From assembly GCF_024584435.1 (NCBI RefSeq), contig NZ_CP102197.1, positions 806,001 to 870,000 of the forward strand: a stretch of 64,000 nt of DNA, in the 5' to 3' direction. The DNA is from Schaalia odontolytica. GTDB lineage: Bacteria > Actinomycetota > Actinomycetes > Actinomycetales > Actinomycetaceae. Of this stretch, positions 28,637 through 38,123 are shown one piece after another. The stretch's first letter is position 1. Each line of letters begins with the position of its first letter. The position numbers and the translations under genes are program-made. The notes below the pieces were generated by a model. It was not told where the DNA came from. It saw only the letters and a program-made list of their open reading frames with translations, and did no database searches.

Positions 28637-29234
28637 GGCTTCCTCCCAGGGTGACAAGCGCGGCGCGGAGCATGTCGGAGGCGCCAAGTCCGCTTCCCGC
28701 CAGCTTCTCGATGGCTGCGCACGCCTGCGTCTCGGACCAGCCCAAGCCGACGAGGGCGACGCGCACCTCGGCGGCCACCGCGTCCTCGGCGGGCGGCGCG
28801 GAACGAGTGGGCCCCGCTCCCGGCAGAGCCGCGGGGCTGCCGAGCTTGTCGCCGATCTCCAGCGCCATGCGTTGAGCGGACTTCTTTCCCACGCCCGGGA
28901 TGCGCTGCAGCACCGCCAGGTCCTGGTCTCGCACGGCGCGGCGCAGGTCGTCGGGCCGTAGGACGGCGAGCGCGGCGAGGGCGATCTTGGGTCCGATGCC
29001 CGAGACCGTCATCAGGGCAGCAAAGACGTCGCGTTCGTCGCTTGACTCGAAGCCGTAGAGGGTCATTGAGTCCTCACGCACGATCATCGAGGTATGAACC
29101 GTGATCTCGCGGTCCCGCGCCATCGCCTGGGCGCAGGCGGGAGTCACGTGGACACGAAAGCCGATGCCTCCCACGACAACATCAACGTGGTCGAGGCCTG
29201 TGCTCGCCACCGTGCCGCGCAGAATGGAGATCAC
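28629..29234 (-). CDS. ruvA: Holliday junction-binding protein RuvA
   Basis: This 201-aa tetrameric DNA-binding protein recognises Holliday junctions and loads RuvB. Domain I ([30 protein letters not shown]) is followed by the domain II helix-hairpin-helix pair ([16 protein letters not shown] and [19 protein letters not shown]). An acid-poor linker leads to domain III ([22 protein letters not shown]), which contacts RuvB. The start is ATG 29234. It overlaps ruvB and lies 54 nt after ruvC. Confidence 0.96.
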   Translation of the reverse strand: MISILRGTVASTGLDHVDVVVGGIGFRVHVTPACAQAMARDREITVHTSMIVREDSMTLYGFESSDERDVFAALMTVSGIGPKIALAALAVLRPDDLRRAVRDQDLAVLQRIPGVGKKSAQRMALEIGDKLGSPAALPGAGPTRSAPPAEDAVAAEVRVALVGLGWSETQACAAIEKLAGSGLGASDMLRAALVTLGGSRG

Positions 29235-29288
29235 TACGTTCCTTTCGTTCGTGGTCGCTCGCCGGGCAAGGCGAACATATGTACGATT

Positions 29289-29918
29289 CTAGCCGCGTCG
29301 GCGACGAGGATCCACGGCACCGGTGCGGCGTTGCGCCGCCTGCGCCTCGGCCCACGCGCGCTGAGCGGGAGTCATCGAACCGCGAGCCGTCAGACGCCCA
29401 GAGAGGGACACCGCGACGGAGGAATCCTGCGGAGCACCGAGCAGACCGGTACCACGCCACGCGTGCGTGATCGCGATCGCGAGGGAGTCCGCCGCGTCTG
29501 CCGGCTTGGGGGCCTTTGCCAAGCCGAGGATGCGCGCAACCATCGTCTGCACCTGCGCCTTGTCAGCGTTGCCGTTGCCGGAGACGGCGGACTTTACCTC
29601 GGAAGGAGTGTGCACGGCCATGGGCAGGCCGGCACGGCCCACGCACGTCATGGCGGCACCCATCACCTGCATGGTGGTGGTCACGGACTGCAGGTTGTCC
29701 TGGGCGAAGACGCGTTCGATCGCAACCACCTCGGGCGCGTAGCGTTCGATGACACCGTCGATCGCGTCCGCGATCGTGCGCAGCCGGAAGTGCGTCGCAA
29801 GGTCCTTGTCGCTCCGGGCGACGCCGACATAGACGAGGGTGGCTCGCCGCGACGGGTCCACGTCAATGACGCCCAGGCCGCATCGCGTCAGCCCCGGGTC
29901 GATGCCCATCACGCGCAT
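29289..29918 (-). CDS. ruvC: Crossover junction endodeoxyribonuclease RuvC
   Basis: This 209-aa resolvase has the catalytic acidic residues in VMGIDPGLTRCGLGVID (Asp near residue 7), VVAIERVFA (Glu), and KPADAADSLAIAITHA (Asp pair). These match the RuvC RNase H-like fold. The C-terminal about 40 residues are Arg/Ala-rich and longer than in E. coli (173 aa). Its ATG overlaps the pdxT stop by 1 nt (TGATG), so expression is coupled to the vitamin B6 genes upstream. Confidence 0.95.
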   Translation of the reverse strand: MRVMGIDPGLTRCGLGVIDVDPSRRATLVYVGVARSDKDLATHFRLRTIADAIDGVIERYAPEVVAIERVFAQDNLQSVTTTMQVMGAAMTCVGRAGLPMAVHTPSEVKSAVSGNGNADKAQVQTMVARILGLAKAPKPADAADSLAIAITHAWRGTGLLGAPQDSSVAVSLSGRLTARGSMTPAQRAWAEAQAAQRRTGAVDPRRRRG

Positions 29919-30511
29919 CAGGCGCGCGCGACCATGTCGACGAAGAGGCCGTGCATGCGGTCGTCACCGCCGACCTCGGGGTGGAAGGACGTCGCCATGA
30001 CGGTGCCGTGGCGCACCGCGACTATCGGACCGTCGGCGCTGTTTCCGGCACGTGCGATGACCTCGACCCCCTCGCCCACCGACTCGACCCAGGGAGCACG
30101 AATAAAGACGGCGTGGAAGGGGCCGCCCTCGAGGCCCTCAACGTCCAGATCCTCCTCGTAGGAGTCGATCTGACGTCCGAAGGCGTTGCGACGCACGACC
30201 ATGTCGAGCCCGCCGAAGCAACGCTGATCGTCGCGTCCGTCCAGGATCGTGGAGGCAAGCATGATCATTCCCGCGCACGTCCCATACACCGGCATGCCCG
30301 CGGCGATGCGCTTGCCGAGGGCGTCGAAGAGGCCGAACGAGACAAGCAGCTTGGACATGGTCGTCGATTCGCCGCCGGGGATGACGAGGCCGTCGACGCG
30401 GGCGAGCTCGTCCTGCCTGCGCACGAGCAGCGCGCGGGCACCGGAGTTCTCCAGCGCCCGCGCGTGCTCTGCGACGTCGCCCTGGAGGGCGAGAACGCCG
30501 ATGGTCACCAT
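29918..30511 (-). CDS. pdxT: Pyridoxal 5'-phosphate synthase glutaminase subunit PdxT
   Basis: This 197-aa class I glutaminase supplies ammonia to PdxS. It has [32 protein letters not shown], the nucleophile Cys in [25 protein letters not shown], and the catalytic His/Glu pair in [15 protein letters not shown]. The length is normal. ATG 30511 begins inside the end of pdxS (7-nt overlap), consistent with co-translation of the PLP synthase pair. Confidence 0.96.
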   Translation of the reverse strand: MVTIGVLALQGDVAEHARALENSGARALLVRRQDELARVDGLVIPGGESTTMSKLLVSFGLFDALGKRIAAGMPVYGTCAGMIMLASTILDGRDDQRCFGGLDMVVRRNAFGRQIDSYEEDLDVEGLEGGPFHAVFIRAPWVESVGEGVEVIARAGNSADGPIVAVRHGTVMATSFHPEVGGDDRMHGLFVDMVARA

Positions 30512-31413
30512 CCGCGCTCCGCGAGGCGGTGGTCGACCGGAATGTCATCAACGTTGATGCCGACCATGGCCTCGCCGAGCCCGCGAGAGACGTCGGCGAT
30601 CACGGCGGGATCATCGTAGAAGGTGGTGGCCTTGACGATGGCGGCCGCGCGCTTGGCCGGGTCCCCGGACTTAAAGATGCCCGACCCGACGAAGACGCCT
30701 TCGGCGCCGAGCTGCATCATCATCGCGGCATCCGCGGGTGTGGCGATGCCCCCAGCAGTGAAGAGGACGACCGGGAGGCGACCCTCGCGGGCCACCTCTG
30801 CGACGAGCTCGTAGGGGGCTTGCAGTTCCTTGGCGGCCACGTAGAGCTCGTCCTCCGGCAGGGAGGTGAGGTGACGGATTTCGTCGCGAATCTGACGCAT
30901 GTGCGTGGTCGCGTTCGAGACGTCTCCCGTGCCAGCCTCGCCCTTGGAGCGGATCATGGCCGCGCCCTCGGTGATGCGCCGCAGGGCCTCACCCAGGTTG
31001 GTGGCGCCGCACACGAAGGGGACCGTGAAGTTCCACTTGTCGATGTGGTGGGCGTAATCGGCGGGGGTGAGAACCTCCGACTCGTCGATGTAGTCGACTC
31101 CGAGGGACTGAAGGACCTGAGCCTCAACAAAGTGCCCGATACGCGCCTTGGCCATGACGGGGATGGATACGGCGTCGATGATGCCCTGGATCAGGTCGGG
31201 ATCCGACATGCGGGCAACGCCGCCCTGGGCGCGAATGTCGGCGGGAACTCGTTCGAGGGCCATGACCGCGACGGCTCCGGCATCCTCGGCGATCTTGGCC
31301 TGCTCGGGGGTCACGACGTCCATGATGACGCCGCCCTTGAGCATCTGCGCCATTCCGCGCTTGACCTGGGGGGTACCAACCTCGCGCTTGACGGTGGATT
31401 CGCTCATGCTCAC
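30505..31413 (-). CDS. pdxS: Pyridoxal 5'-phosphate synthase lyase subunit PdxS
   Basis: This 302-aa (beta/alpha)8 enzyme makes PLP from ribose 5-phosphate, glyceraldehyde 3-phosphate and ammonia. It has [35 protein letters not shown], the catalytic Lys in [30 protein letters not shown], the second Lys region [13 protein letters not shown], and the phosphate site [32 protein letters not shown] 31413 overlaps the yebC stop as GTGA; ATG 31407 is an alternative start 6 nt later. Confidence 0.96.
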   Translation of the reverse strand: MSMSESTVKREVGTPQVKRGMAQMLKGGVIMDVVTPEQAKIAEDAGAVAVMALERVPADIRAQGGVARMSDPDLIQGIIDAVSIPVMAKARIGHFVEAQVLQSLGVDYIDESEVLTPADYAHHIDKWNFTVPFVCGATNLGEALRRITEGAAMIRSKGEAGTGDVSNATTHMRQIRDEIRHLTSLPEDELYVAAKELQAPYELVAEVAREGRLPVVLFTAGGIATPADAAMMMQLGAEGVFVGSGIFKSGDPAKRAAAIVKATTFYDDPAVIADVSRGLGEAMVGINVDDIPVDHRLAERGW

Positions 31414-32171
31414 TCTGCCTCTTCCAGCTGCGCGCTGGCCTCGTCCGACAGCGACATGTTCGTGTAAATGTTCTGAACGTCGTCGGAATCCTCGAGGGCG
31501 TCGATGAGCTTGTTGACCTTGAGGGCTCCCTCGAGATCAAGCTCAACCTCCGTGGAGGCCACGAACTGGACCTCTGCCGAATCGTAGTCGATGCCCGCCT
31601 CCTGGAGGGCACTGCGCACCGCGACCACGTCCTTCGGGTCGGATTCGATGACGAAGAGCTCGCCCGCGTCCTCGACCTCTTCCGCCCCGGCGTCGAGAAC
31701 AGCCATCATGATGGACTCCTCGTCCACGCCGTCGGCGGCGGGGACCTCAACGACGCCGCGACGGGAGAACAGGTAGGACACCGAACCGGGGTCGGCCAGG
31801 GAGCCGCCGTGGCGGGTGAAGCCCAGGCGCACGTCGGAGGCAGCACGGTTGCGGTTGTCGGTGAGGCACTCAACGAGGAAGGCGACGCCGCTGGGGCCGT
31901 AGCCCTCGTACATGATGGTCTCGTAGTTCGCGCCGCCGGCCTCGGCGCCGGAGCCTCGCTTGACGGCGCGGTCGATGTTGTCCGCGGGGACGGAGTTCTT
32001 CTTCGCCTTCTGGATGGCGTCGTACAGCGTCGGGTTGCCTGCAGGGTCGCCGCCGCCCGTGCGAGCAGCGACCTCGATGTTCTTGATGAGGCGCGCGAAG
32101 AGCTTGCCGCGCTTGGCGTCGATAGCGGCCTTCTTGTGCTTGGTGGTCGCCCACTTAGAGTGTCCCGACAT
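31410..32171 (-). CDS. yebC: YebC/PmpR family regulatory protein
   Basis: This 253-aa protein of the TACO1/YebC family begins [30 protein letters not shown], the diagnostic N-terminus. It contains [40 protein letters not shown] and [18 protein letters not shown]. Members have been described as transcriptional regulators and, more recently, as helpers for translation of proline-rich stretches. ATG 32171 has GGAGAAGT just upstream. It heads the run yebC-pdxS-pdxT-ruvC-ruvA-ruvB, where most genes overlap or lie close together. Confidence 0.95.
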   Translation of the reverse strand: MSGHSKWATTKHKKAAIDAKRGKLFARLIKNIEVAARTGGGDPAGNPTLYDAIQKAKKNSVPADNIDRAVKRGSGAEAGGANYETIMYEGYGPSGVAFLVECLTDNRNRAASDVRLGFTRHGGSLADPGSVSYLFSRRGVVEVPAADGVDEESIMMAVLDAGAEEVEDAGELFVIESDPKDVVAVRSALQEAGIDYDSAEVQFVASTEVELDLEGALKVNKLIDALEDSDDVQNIYTNMSLSDEASAQLEEAE

Positions 32172-32348
32172 CACTTCTCCCTGTTGGGTGGATAGATACC
32201 GCCACATTCTACCGCGTTGAGGGGGAGGGTCCCCACGTGTGGAACGCCGCCGTGGACAAACGTAAACACCGTCACAGCGGGCCGGGAGTGGCCGATCCTC
32301 CCCCGCGTTCGGCGCGCTCGGCCGGGCGGCCGCTGGCGCGCAGGTCGC

Positions 32349-32855
32349 TCACCGCCTCATCGGTCCACCCTCCCGGCCTGCGGGCGGGGTGAGGAAGAGC
32401 CGCATCGAGCACGAACCGGGTCCGAGACAGTCCCAGGGGCCATCGAACGTCAGGACCATCGCGGTTGCGGTGGCCACTCCCCTGGCGACACCTGCTCGAT
32501 CCTCGTCGCGCGAGAGGATCTCCGCCGCCAAGGACACCGTGGGTTCGTGGCCGACGACGAGGGCCGAGGCGCCGGACAGGCCACGGGCGAGCGTGATGAT
32601 GTCGGCCTCGTCAGCGTCGTAGATACTGCGGTCCGTCCAGGCGCTACCCACGCTCACGTGGCCAGCGATCGCTTCGAAGGTCTGGCGCGCCCGCATCGCA
32701 TCGGAGGACACGGCAACGTCGAAGGAACCGATCTCGCGGGCGAGGGTGCGCCCGAGGCGCTCGGCCTGGTCGCGCCCGGCGTCGGTCAGCGGGCGGAGGT
32801 GATCGGGGTAGGGCGTGGCGGCCTGCGCGTGGCGAACGAGAACGAGAGTTGGCAT
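32349..32855 (-). CDS. SixA-type histidine phosphatase
   Basis: This 168-aa protein of the histidine phosphatase superfamily has the RHAQ catalytic motif (LVLVRHAQAATPY), the conserved Arg in SSDAMRARQTFEA, and the second His in LVVGHEPTVS. Together with LRPLTDAGRDQAERLGRTL this fits the SixA group, which dephosphorylates phosphohistidine in signalling proteins. The start is ATG 32855. The gene is divergent from the small Cys/His protein at 32888. Its exact substrate is unknown. Confidence 0.85.
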   Translation of the reverse strand: MPTLVLVRHAQAATPYPDHLRPLTDAGRDQAERLGRTLAREIGSFDVAVSSDAMRARQTFEAIAGHVSVGSAWTDRSIYDADEADIITLARGLSGASALVVGHEPTVSLAAEILSRDEDRAGVARGVATATAMVLTFDGPWDCLGPGSCSMRLFLTPPAGREGGPMRR

Positions 32856-32887
32856 ACTTCCAAGCGTAACCGCACCGGGAGGACACC

Positions 32888-33121
32888 ATGGCACTGGGAG
32901 TCGAAAGCGCCTCGGGCATCTGCTCGGCACGCGAATGCACGAAGGCGGCGATCTACCGGATCGACTGGCGTAACCCGGCGATCCACCGCGCCCGCCAGAA
33001 GACGTGGCTGGCGTGCGAGGAACACCTGACCTACCTGGAGAACTACTTCAGGTACCGCTCGTTCCCGTACAGGGTCTCAGCTTTCGTTGCGCCGGGCCAG
33101 TCACCGCCTCAGGACCACTGA
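32888..33121 (+). CDS. Small conserved Cys/His-rich actinobacterial protein
   Basis: This 77-aa protein has Cys12-x4-Cys17 near the N-terminus and Cys43-x2-His46 in KTWLACEEHLTYL, a possible zinc site. The core pattern (WRNPAIHRARQKTWLACEEH) recurs in short actinobacterial proteins, some of which carry the dubious database name 'acetone carboxylase'; nothing here supports that activity. GGGAGGA lies 5 nt before ATG 32888. Its stop overlaps the converging phosphatase gene by 13 bp. Confidence 0.75.
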   Translation: MALGVESASGICSARECTKAAIYRIDWRNPAIHRARQKTWLACEEHLTYLENYFRYRSFPYRVSAFVAPGQSPPQDH

Positions 33122-33780
33122 TCGAGGGGGCGGTCATTCCACGTCACGGCGCGCAGCGCCTTCGCCAGTTCGTCGGCCGAGGACGGATCCAGGTCGGCGG
33201 GCCACTCGAAGGAGGAGGTACCCGCGTTTGACATGAAGTGCGTCGACACGAGGGCCTCGTCGATGTCGGCCGACAGCCAGGTGGCCAGCAGGCGCGTGAG
33301 CGCGCCGTGGATGACGAAGACGGCCACGGCCTCGTCCCCGGCCTCCTCGCGGGCGGCCAGGCCGACGCGGCGCACGGTCTCCAGGGAGCGAGCCAACGCC
33401 TCGCGGCCGCTCTCGCCGCCCGGCATCCTGTTGTCGAGGTTGCCCGCGCACCACGACAGCGTCGTGCGCACGTAGAGCGCCTGGGACCCGGGATCGGCCG
33501 CCATCTCCAGGTCGCCTGAGCGCAGCTCACGGATGCCGGGGCACACGCGGGGCGTGAGCCCGTAGGCGCGCGCCAGGGGCGCCGCGGTCAGGCGCGTGCG
33601 TTGAAGTCCCGACAGAGCGATGACGGTGGGGGCAGGTGCGACCTCGGCCTCCCAACGATCCGCCAGGCGCTGAGCCTGGGCGTGCCCCTCGGGGGTCAGG
33701 CCGAGGCCCGGGCGCACCGTGTCCAGGGCACCGAGTCGATTCGCGGGCGTCTGTCCGTGCCGTACGAGGACAATTTTCAC
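33109..33780 (-). CDS. Histidine phosphatase (phosphoglycerate mutase-like)
   Basis: This 223-aa member of the PGM-like branch has the RHGQT motif at the start (VKIVLVRHGQTPANRLGALDT). LTPEGHAQAQRLADRW, LSGLQRTRLTAAPLA, a Glu-rich switch (IRELRSGDLEM) and VFVIHGALTRLLATW with the second catalytic His follow. GTG 33780 overlaps the glnE stop as GTGA, so it is the third gene of the glnA-glnE unit. The substrate is unknown; similar actinobacterial genes are annotated as phosphoglycerate mutase family without proof. Confidence 0.88.
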   Translation of the reverse strand: MKIVLVRHGQTPANRLGALDTVRPGLGLTPEGHAQAQRLADRWEAEVAPAPTVIALSGLQRTRLTAAPLARAYGLTPRVCPGIRELRSGDLEMAADPGSQALYVRTTLSWCAGNLDNRMPGGESGREALARSLETVRRVGLAAREEAGDEAVAVFVIHGALTRLLATWLSADIDEALVSTHFMSNAGTSSFEWPADLDPSSADELAKALRAVTWNDRPLDQWS

Positions 33781-36713
33781 TGCTGCTCCCAAAAGAGTCG
33801 TTCCATCACGTCGCGTGCCTTTCGCCCGGCGCGCAGCCAGTCTTCCTCGAGGGCATTGAGCCCGCCGCTACCGTAACCGAGAATGGCCGCGAGAGCACGC
33901 AGCTCGGCACTGTCGCGCGGAAACACGTCGAGCTTCACACCGCTCATCCTCCCCGTCGCCAGGACGTTGGCGGCGCGGATGCGCGTGGCCATGTCCCATG
34001 CATCCAACAGGGTGTCGGCATCCGAGGGCTCAACGAGGCCCTCATGTGCCGCGGCCGCGATCGCGCCGGTCGTTGAGGGGGTGCGCAGGCTCGGCGTGAT
34101 GCGCCCGTGGCGCATCTGGATCAGCTGGATCGTCCACTCGACATCGGTGAGTCCCCCCGGCCCGAGCTTGACGTGGCGGGAGGGCTCGATCCCGCGGGGA
34201 AGGCGCTCGTTTTCCATGCGGGCTTTGAGCAGGCGTATGTCGCGCAGATCCGCGGGCGACACATCGCCGTAGGCGATCTCCTCGAAGAGCTGCCCTGCTC
34301 GGCGGGCCAGCGGCGTGTCGCCAATTGGCCGGGCGCGCACGGCGGCCTGGCGTTCCCACGTCGATCCCCACCTGCGAGCATACTCCCGATGAGACTCCAC
34401 GGTCCTACTCATCGGACCGTTCTTCCCTTCCGGGCGCAGGCCAAGATCGACGGCGAGTCCAAGCTGGCTGGTCGCGGAGCCGAGAAGCTTCTTCGCGCGG
34501 TTCACGATGGCGGTCGCGCTGGCCGCGGCGTCGGCTGGCGTGGCGTCGCCCACCGCCTCGTGTACGGCGATGACATCGGCATCGGAGGCGTAGGAGCACT
34601 CCCTGCCCCCGTAGCGGCCCATGGCGATGAAGGCGACGCGGGCACGCGGGTTCCCCCACCGGGCGGCCTCCTCGCGCTCCGCGATCTCCAGTGCCCCCAG
34701 GAGAGCGGTGTCCGCCGCGTCCGCGATCGCGTGGCCGCGCGGATCGATCCCGGCCAGCAGGTCGCTCATCGCGCACCGCGTGAGTTCCCGGGTTCGCACC
34801 GCGCGCACGCGCGCCGCCGCATCCTCGGCATCCTCGTGGCGCTCGATCAGCGCCCGGAGCTCGCGGCCGAGCCGGCCGAGGTCCCGTGGAGCGAGCTCGG
34901 CATCGTCGTCGAGCCAGGCAACCGCCTCGGGACGCTTGGCGAGGGCGTCGGCGATCCAGTGGGAGTTGGGCAGCATCTTCATGAGACGGCGGGCGGCCAC
35001 CCCCGAGTCTCGCAGGAGAGCCAGATACCAGTGGGAGTCGCCAATATCCTCGGACAGGATGCGGAAGTTCCTCAGCCCCATGTCCGGGTCGGCGCCGGCG
35101 GCGAGCCAGGAGATAAACACGGGAAGGAGATGACGCTGGATGACCGCTCGCCTGGTCGTGCCGCGGGTGAGGGCCGCGATGTGAGTCAGAGCGCCGCTGG
35201 GGTCGCGGTAGCCGATGGCGGCGAGGCGGTCGCGAGCCCCCTCGGCGTGCAGGACAACCTCGTCGTCGCGAAGCGATGCCGTCGCGGCAACGATCGGGCG
35301 ATAGAAGACGTCCTCGTGCAGGGCCCGCACCCGCTCACGCACCTCATCGATGGCGGCGCTCATGGAGGCGGCGTCGGGGAAGCGCCGGGCTCCCATGGCG
35401 CGACCCAGGACACGCAATTCGGCGTCCTTATCGGGGATCAGGTGGGTGCGGCGCATGCGCGGCAGCTGGGTGCGATGTTCGACCGCTCGCAGGAAACGAT
35501 AGCAGGAGGCCAGGTCGGCGGCATCGCTGCGGGCGATGTATCCTCCCTCGCTCAGGGCATCGATCGCGTCGAGCGTCGAGGGCACGCGCAGGAACGCGTC
35601 GGTGCGACCGTGGACGAGCTGCAGCAGCTGGACGGTGAACTCGACGTCACGCAATCCCCCTCGCCCGAGTTTGAGTTCCCGTGAGGCGTGGGAGCGCGAG
35701 ATGTTGTCCTCGACGCGCCGCCGCATCGCGCGCGCCGCCTCGACGAACCCCTCGCGTTTGGCCGCGCTCCACACGTAGGGGTGGGCTGCCTCCTCGAAGG
35801 CGCGACCAAGCTCATCGTCGCCGGCGCAGGCGCGGGCCTTGAGCAGCGCTTGAAACTCCCAGGCTTGCGCCCACTCCTGCCAGTAGCGCCGATAGGACTC
35901 GATCGTGCGCACGAGCGCGCCATTTCTCCCCTCGGGCCTCAGGTTGGCATCCACCGTCCACAGGGGGGCTTCGTTTCCGGGTCCCGAGCACGCCGAGGCC
36001 GTGGCGGCGGCGAGCCGGGTGGCGATCTCCAGCGTGTCCCGTTCTTCCTCACCCGCCTGCCCCCGGGTCACGTACAGGACATCCACATCCGAGACGTAGT
36101 TGAGTTCGCGCGCCCCGGTCTTGCCCATGGCAATGATCGAGATGGGAACCTGCCCCCGTGGGTCGATGTCGCGCCGGGCGAGGGCGAGGGCCCCCTGAAG
36201 CGTCGCGTCGACAAGATCGGCGATGCGACGCCCCACCGCGGGCATCACAGCCTCGGGGTCCTCGCTCGTCAGGTCGTCGGCGGCCAGGTGTAGCAGAACC
36301 CGGCGGTAGGCTGCCCGCAGGTCGTCCGCGCACGCGTGCTCCGCAGCCACGAGCGCTCCCGAGGCCACGCGCCTCGCCCCGACGGCCGCGGCGAGCGCGT
36401 CGCCGACCTCGCCCGGTTCCTCGTTGATGGCCCAGGCGCGCCGCGGGTCGGCGATGACGTAGTCACCGAGCCATTGGCTTGCCCCCAGCACGGCGCACAC
36501 GCGACGCCTGCTGGAAGGATCCCCCGCCAGCGCGCACACGAGTCCGGGGGCGGCCTCGTGCAGACGGATCATCTGCAGGAGCGCCTGGTCCGGGTCCGCG
36601 CAGGCGCCGATGTCCCGCGCCCACTCGCTGCGCTCGCCCGGGAGCTCGTCGAGAAAGCTCAGGGCGCGTCGCGGGTCCAAGAAGCCGGCGACCCGAAGCT
36701 CGTCGGGGGTCAC
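33777..36713 (-). CDS. glnE: Bifunctional glutamine synthetase adenylyltransferase/deadenylylase
   Basis: This 978-aa enzyme attaches AMP to, and removes it from, a tyrosine on glutamine synthetase. It has two nucleotidyltransferase halves. The N-terminal half carries GKTGARELNYVSDVDVLYV and DANLRPEGRNGALVRTIESYRRYW. The C-terminal half carries GRYGGRECSYASDADVIAV and DLGLRPEGKNGPMSRTVESHREY. Each is followed by a helical GlnD/PII-uridylyltransferase-like domain (LGRGGLRDVEFTVQLLQLVHG and LGPGGLTDVEWTIQLIQMRHG). GTG 36713 overlaps the glnA stop as GTGA. The neighbouring GlnA lacks the usual target tyrosine, so the substrate is probably another glutamine synthetase elsewhere in the genome. Confidence 0.95.
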   Translation of the reverse strand: MTPDELRVAGFLDPRRALSFLDELPGERSEWARDIGACADPDQALLQMIRLHEAAPGLVCALAGDPSSRRRVCAVLGASQWLGDYVIADPRRAWAINEEPGEVGDALAAAVGARRVASGALVAAEHACADDLRAAYRRVLLHLAADDLTSEDPEAVMPAVGRRIADLVDATLQGALALARRDIDPRGQVPISIIAMGKTGARELNYVSDVDVLYVTRGQAGEEERDTLEIATRLAAATASACSGPGNEAPLWTVDANLRPEGRNGALVRTIESYRRYWQEWAQAWEFQALLKARACAGDDELGRAFEEAAHPYVWSAAKREGFVEAARAMRRRVEDNISRSHASRELKLGRGGLRDVEFTVQLLQLVHGRTDAFLRVPSTLDAIDALSEGGYIARSDAADLASCYRFLRAVEHRTQLPRMRRTHLIPDKDAELRVLGRAMGARRFPDAASMSAAIDEVRERVRALHEDVFYRPIVAATASLRDDEVVLHAEGARDRLAAIGYRDPSGALTHIAALTRGTTRRAVIQRHLLPVFISWLAAGADPDMGLRNFRILSEDIGDSHWYLALLRDSGVAARRLMKMLPNSHWIADALAKRPEAVAWLDDDAELAPRDLGRLGRELRALIERHEDAEDAAARVRAVRTRELTRCAMSDLLAGIDPRGHAIADAADTALLGALEIAEREEAARWGNPRARVAFIAMGRYGGRECSYASDADVIAVHEAVGDATPADAAASATAIVNRAKKLLGSATSQLGLAVDLGLRPEGKNGPMSRTVESHREYARRWGSTWERQAAVRARPIGDTPLARRAGQLFEEIAYGDVSPADLRDIRLLKARMENERLPRGIEPSRHVKLGPGGLTDVEWTIQLIQMRHGRITPSLRTPSTTGAIAAAAHEGLVEPSDADTLLDAWDMATRIRAANVLATGRMSGVKLDVFPRDSAELRALAAILGYGSGGLNALEEDWLRAGRKARDVMERLFWEQQ

Positions 36714-38050
36714 CTGGGAACGACCTTGAGGAACTGCTCGATCTCCTGGCGCGTAATCTGGCGACGGTACTCGATCCATTCCTTGCGCTTGTTGCGGATC
36801 ACGTAGTCGAAGACCTGCTCTCCGAGCGTCGCGGCGACCAGATCGGACTTCTTCATCGCGCGGACGGCGTCCGAGAGCGAAGCGGGAAGGGCGCGAATCC
36901 CCATCACCTGGCGTTCACGATCCGACAGGTCCCACACGTTGTCCTCGGCCTCGGGCATGAGTTCCATCTTGTGCTCAATGCCATCCAGGCCTGCGCTGAT
37001 CAGGACGGCGAAAGCCAGATACGGGTTCGCGCTTGGATCGGGCGCGCGGTACTCGATGCGAGCCGAGGCACTCTTCTTGGGTTTGTACAGGGGGACGCGC
37101 ACGAGGGCCGAGCGATTCAGGTGTCCCCAGCACACGTAGGCGGGCGCCTCTCCCCCACCCCACAGCCGCTTGTAGGAGTTCACGTGCTGGTTGGTGATGG
37201 CCGCGATCTCCTCGGCGTGAGCGAGGATTCCGGCGATGAAGTGCCTGCCGGTGGCCGAGAGGCGATACTGTCCGGACGGGGAAAAGAAGGCGTTCTCCTC
37301 GCCCTCAAAGAGGGACAGGTGGGTGTGCATGCCCGAGCCGGGATGCTCAATGAAGGGCTTGGGCATGAACGTCGCCACTAAATCCTCGCGCAGCGCGACC
37401 TCCTCGATGACGGTGCGCGCCGTCATGATGTTGTCGGCGGCGCGCACGGGGTCCACGGCCCGCAGGTCGATTTCGTTCTGGCCCGGTCCCCCCTCATGAT
37501 GGGAGAACTCCACGGGGATCGACATGTCCTCGAGCATGCGTACAGCGCGGCGCCGGAAGTCGTTGGAGTCCCCGCGTGCGACGTGGTCGAAGTAGCCCGC
37601 CTGGTCGACCGGGATCATCCGCTCGGGAGTGACCGGCTGGCGCAGCAGGTAGAACTCGATCTCCGGGTGCATCATCACCCGAAACCCGGCGTCGGCGGCA
37701 CGCCCCACCGCGCGCTCCAGGACACCGCGGGGATCCGAGGGGGCGGGTCGCCCGTCGGGCATCAGCACGTCACAGAACATGCGGGCGACCGGCTCCTCGC
37801 TCGTGCGCCACGGCAGCAGTTGGAACGTCGAGGCGTCGGGCTTGAGGAGCATGTCGGATTCAAAGACGCGGGTCAGACCCTCGACAGCCGAGCCGTCGAA
37901 GCCGATGCCCTCATCGAAGGCGTCCTCGAGTTCTCCTGGGTCGATCGAAATCGACTTCAGGACGCCCGCGACGTCTGTGAACCACAGCCTGATGAAGCGA
38001 ATGTTCTTCTGCGCGACCTCGCGCAGCACGTACTCCTGATGCGAATCCAC
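36710..38050 (-). CDS. glnA: Glutamine synthetase, type I-alpha-like (GlnA2 type)
   Basis: This 446-aa GlnA joins ammonia to glutamate. It has the beta-grasp N-domain (IRFIRLWFTDVAGVLKSISI, GIGFDGSAVEG), the metal site MHPEIEFYLL, HHEGGPGQNEIDLR, HPGSGMHTHLSLF, NSYKRLWGGGEAPAYVCWG and EYRAPDPSANPYLAFAVLI. It lacks the 25-residue insertion of the I-beta enzymes. At the position of the E. coli adenylylation tyrosine (NLYDL) this protein reads NVWDL (Trp373), so it should not be adenylylated there. It resembles mycobacterial GlnA2, also next to glnE. The start is ATG 38050. Confidence 0.93.
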   Translation of the reverse strand: MDSHQEYVLREVAQKNIRFIRLWFTDVAGVLKSISIDPGELEDAFDEGIGFDGSAVEGLTRVFESDMLLKPDASTFQLLPWRTSEEPVARMFCDVLMPDGRPAPSDPRGVLERAVGRAADAGFRVMMHPEIEFYLLRQPVTPERMIPVDQAGYFDHVARGDSNDFRRRAVRMLEDMSIPVEFSHHEGGPGQNEIDLRAVDPVRAADNIMTARTVIEEVALREDLVATFMPKPFIEHPGSGMHTHLSLFEGEENAFFSPSGQYRLSATGRHFIAGILAHAEEIAAITNQHVNSYKRLWGGGEAPAYVCWGHLNRSALVRVPLYKPKKSASARIEYRAPDPSANPYLAFAVLISAGLDGIEHKMELMPEAEDNVWDLSDRERQVMGIRALPASLSDAVRAMKKSDLVAATLGEQVFDYVIRNKRKEWIEYRRQITRQEIEQFLKVVPR

Positions 38051-38071
38051 CGCTGTCCTTTCGCAGATGGC

Positions 38072-38110
38072 AGGCCGGGCCGACCGCAGGGGCTGCGGTC
38101 GGCCCGGCCT
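38072..38110 (-). terminator. Strong hairpin terminator after the SPFH gene
   Basis: There is a perfect 17-bp GC-rich inverted repeat (arm AGGCCGGGCCGACCGCA) with a 5-nt loop, between the SPFH stop (38124) and the glnA start (38050). It has no clear U-tract, which is common in this group. Confidence 0.8.
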
Positions 38111-38123
38111 CGTAGCGACCAGT

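Noticed and set aside
34107..35684. Plus-strand open frame of 525 codons opposite glnE
   Set aside because: An antisense shadow; glnE covers it with both nucleotidyltransferase halves in frame.
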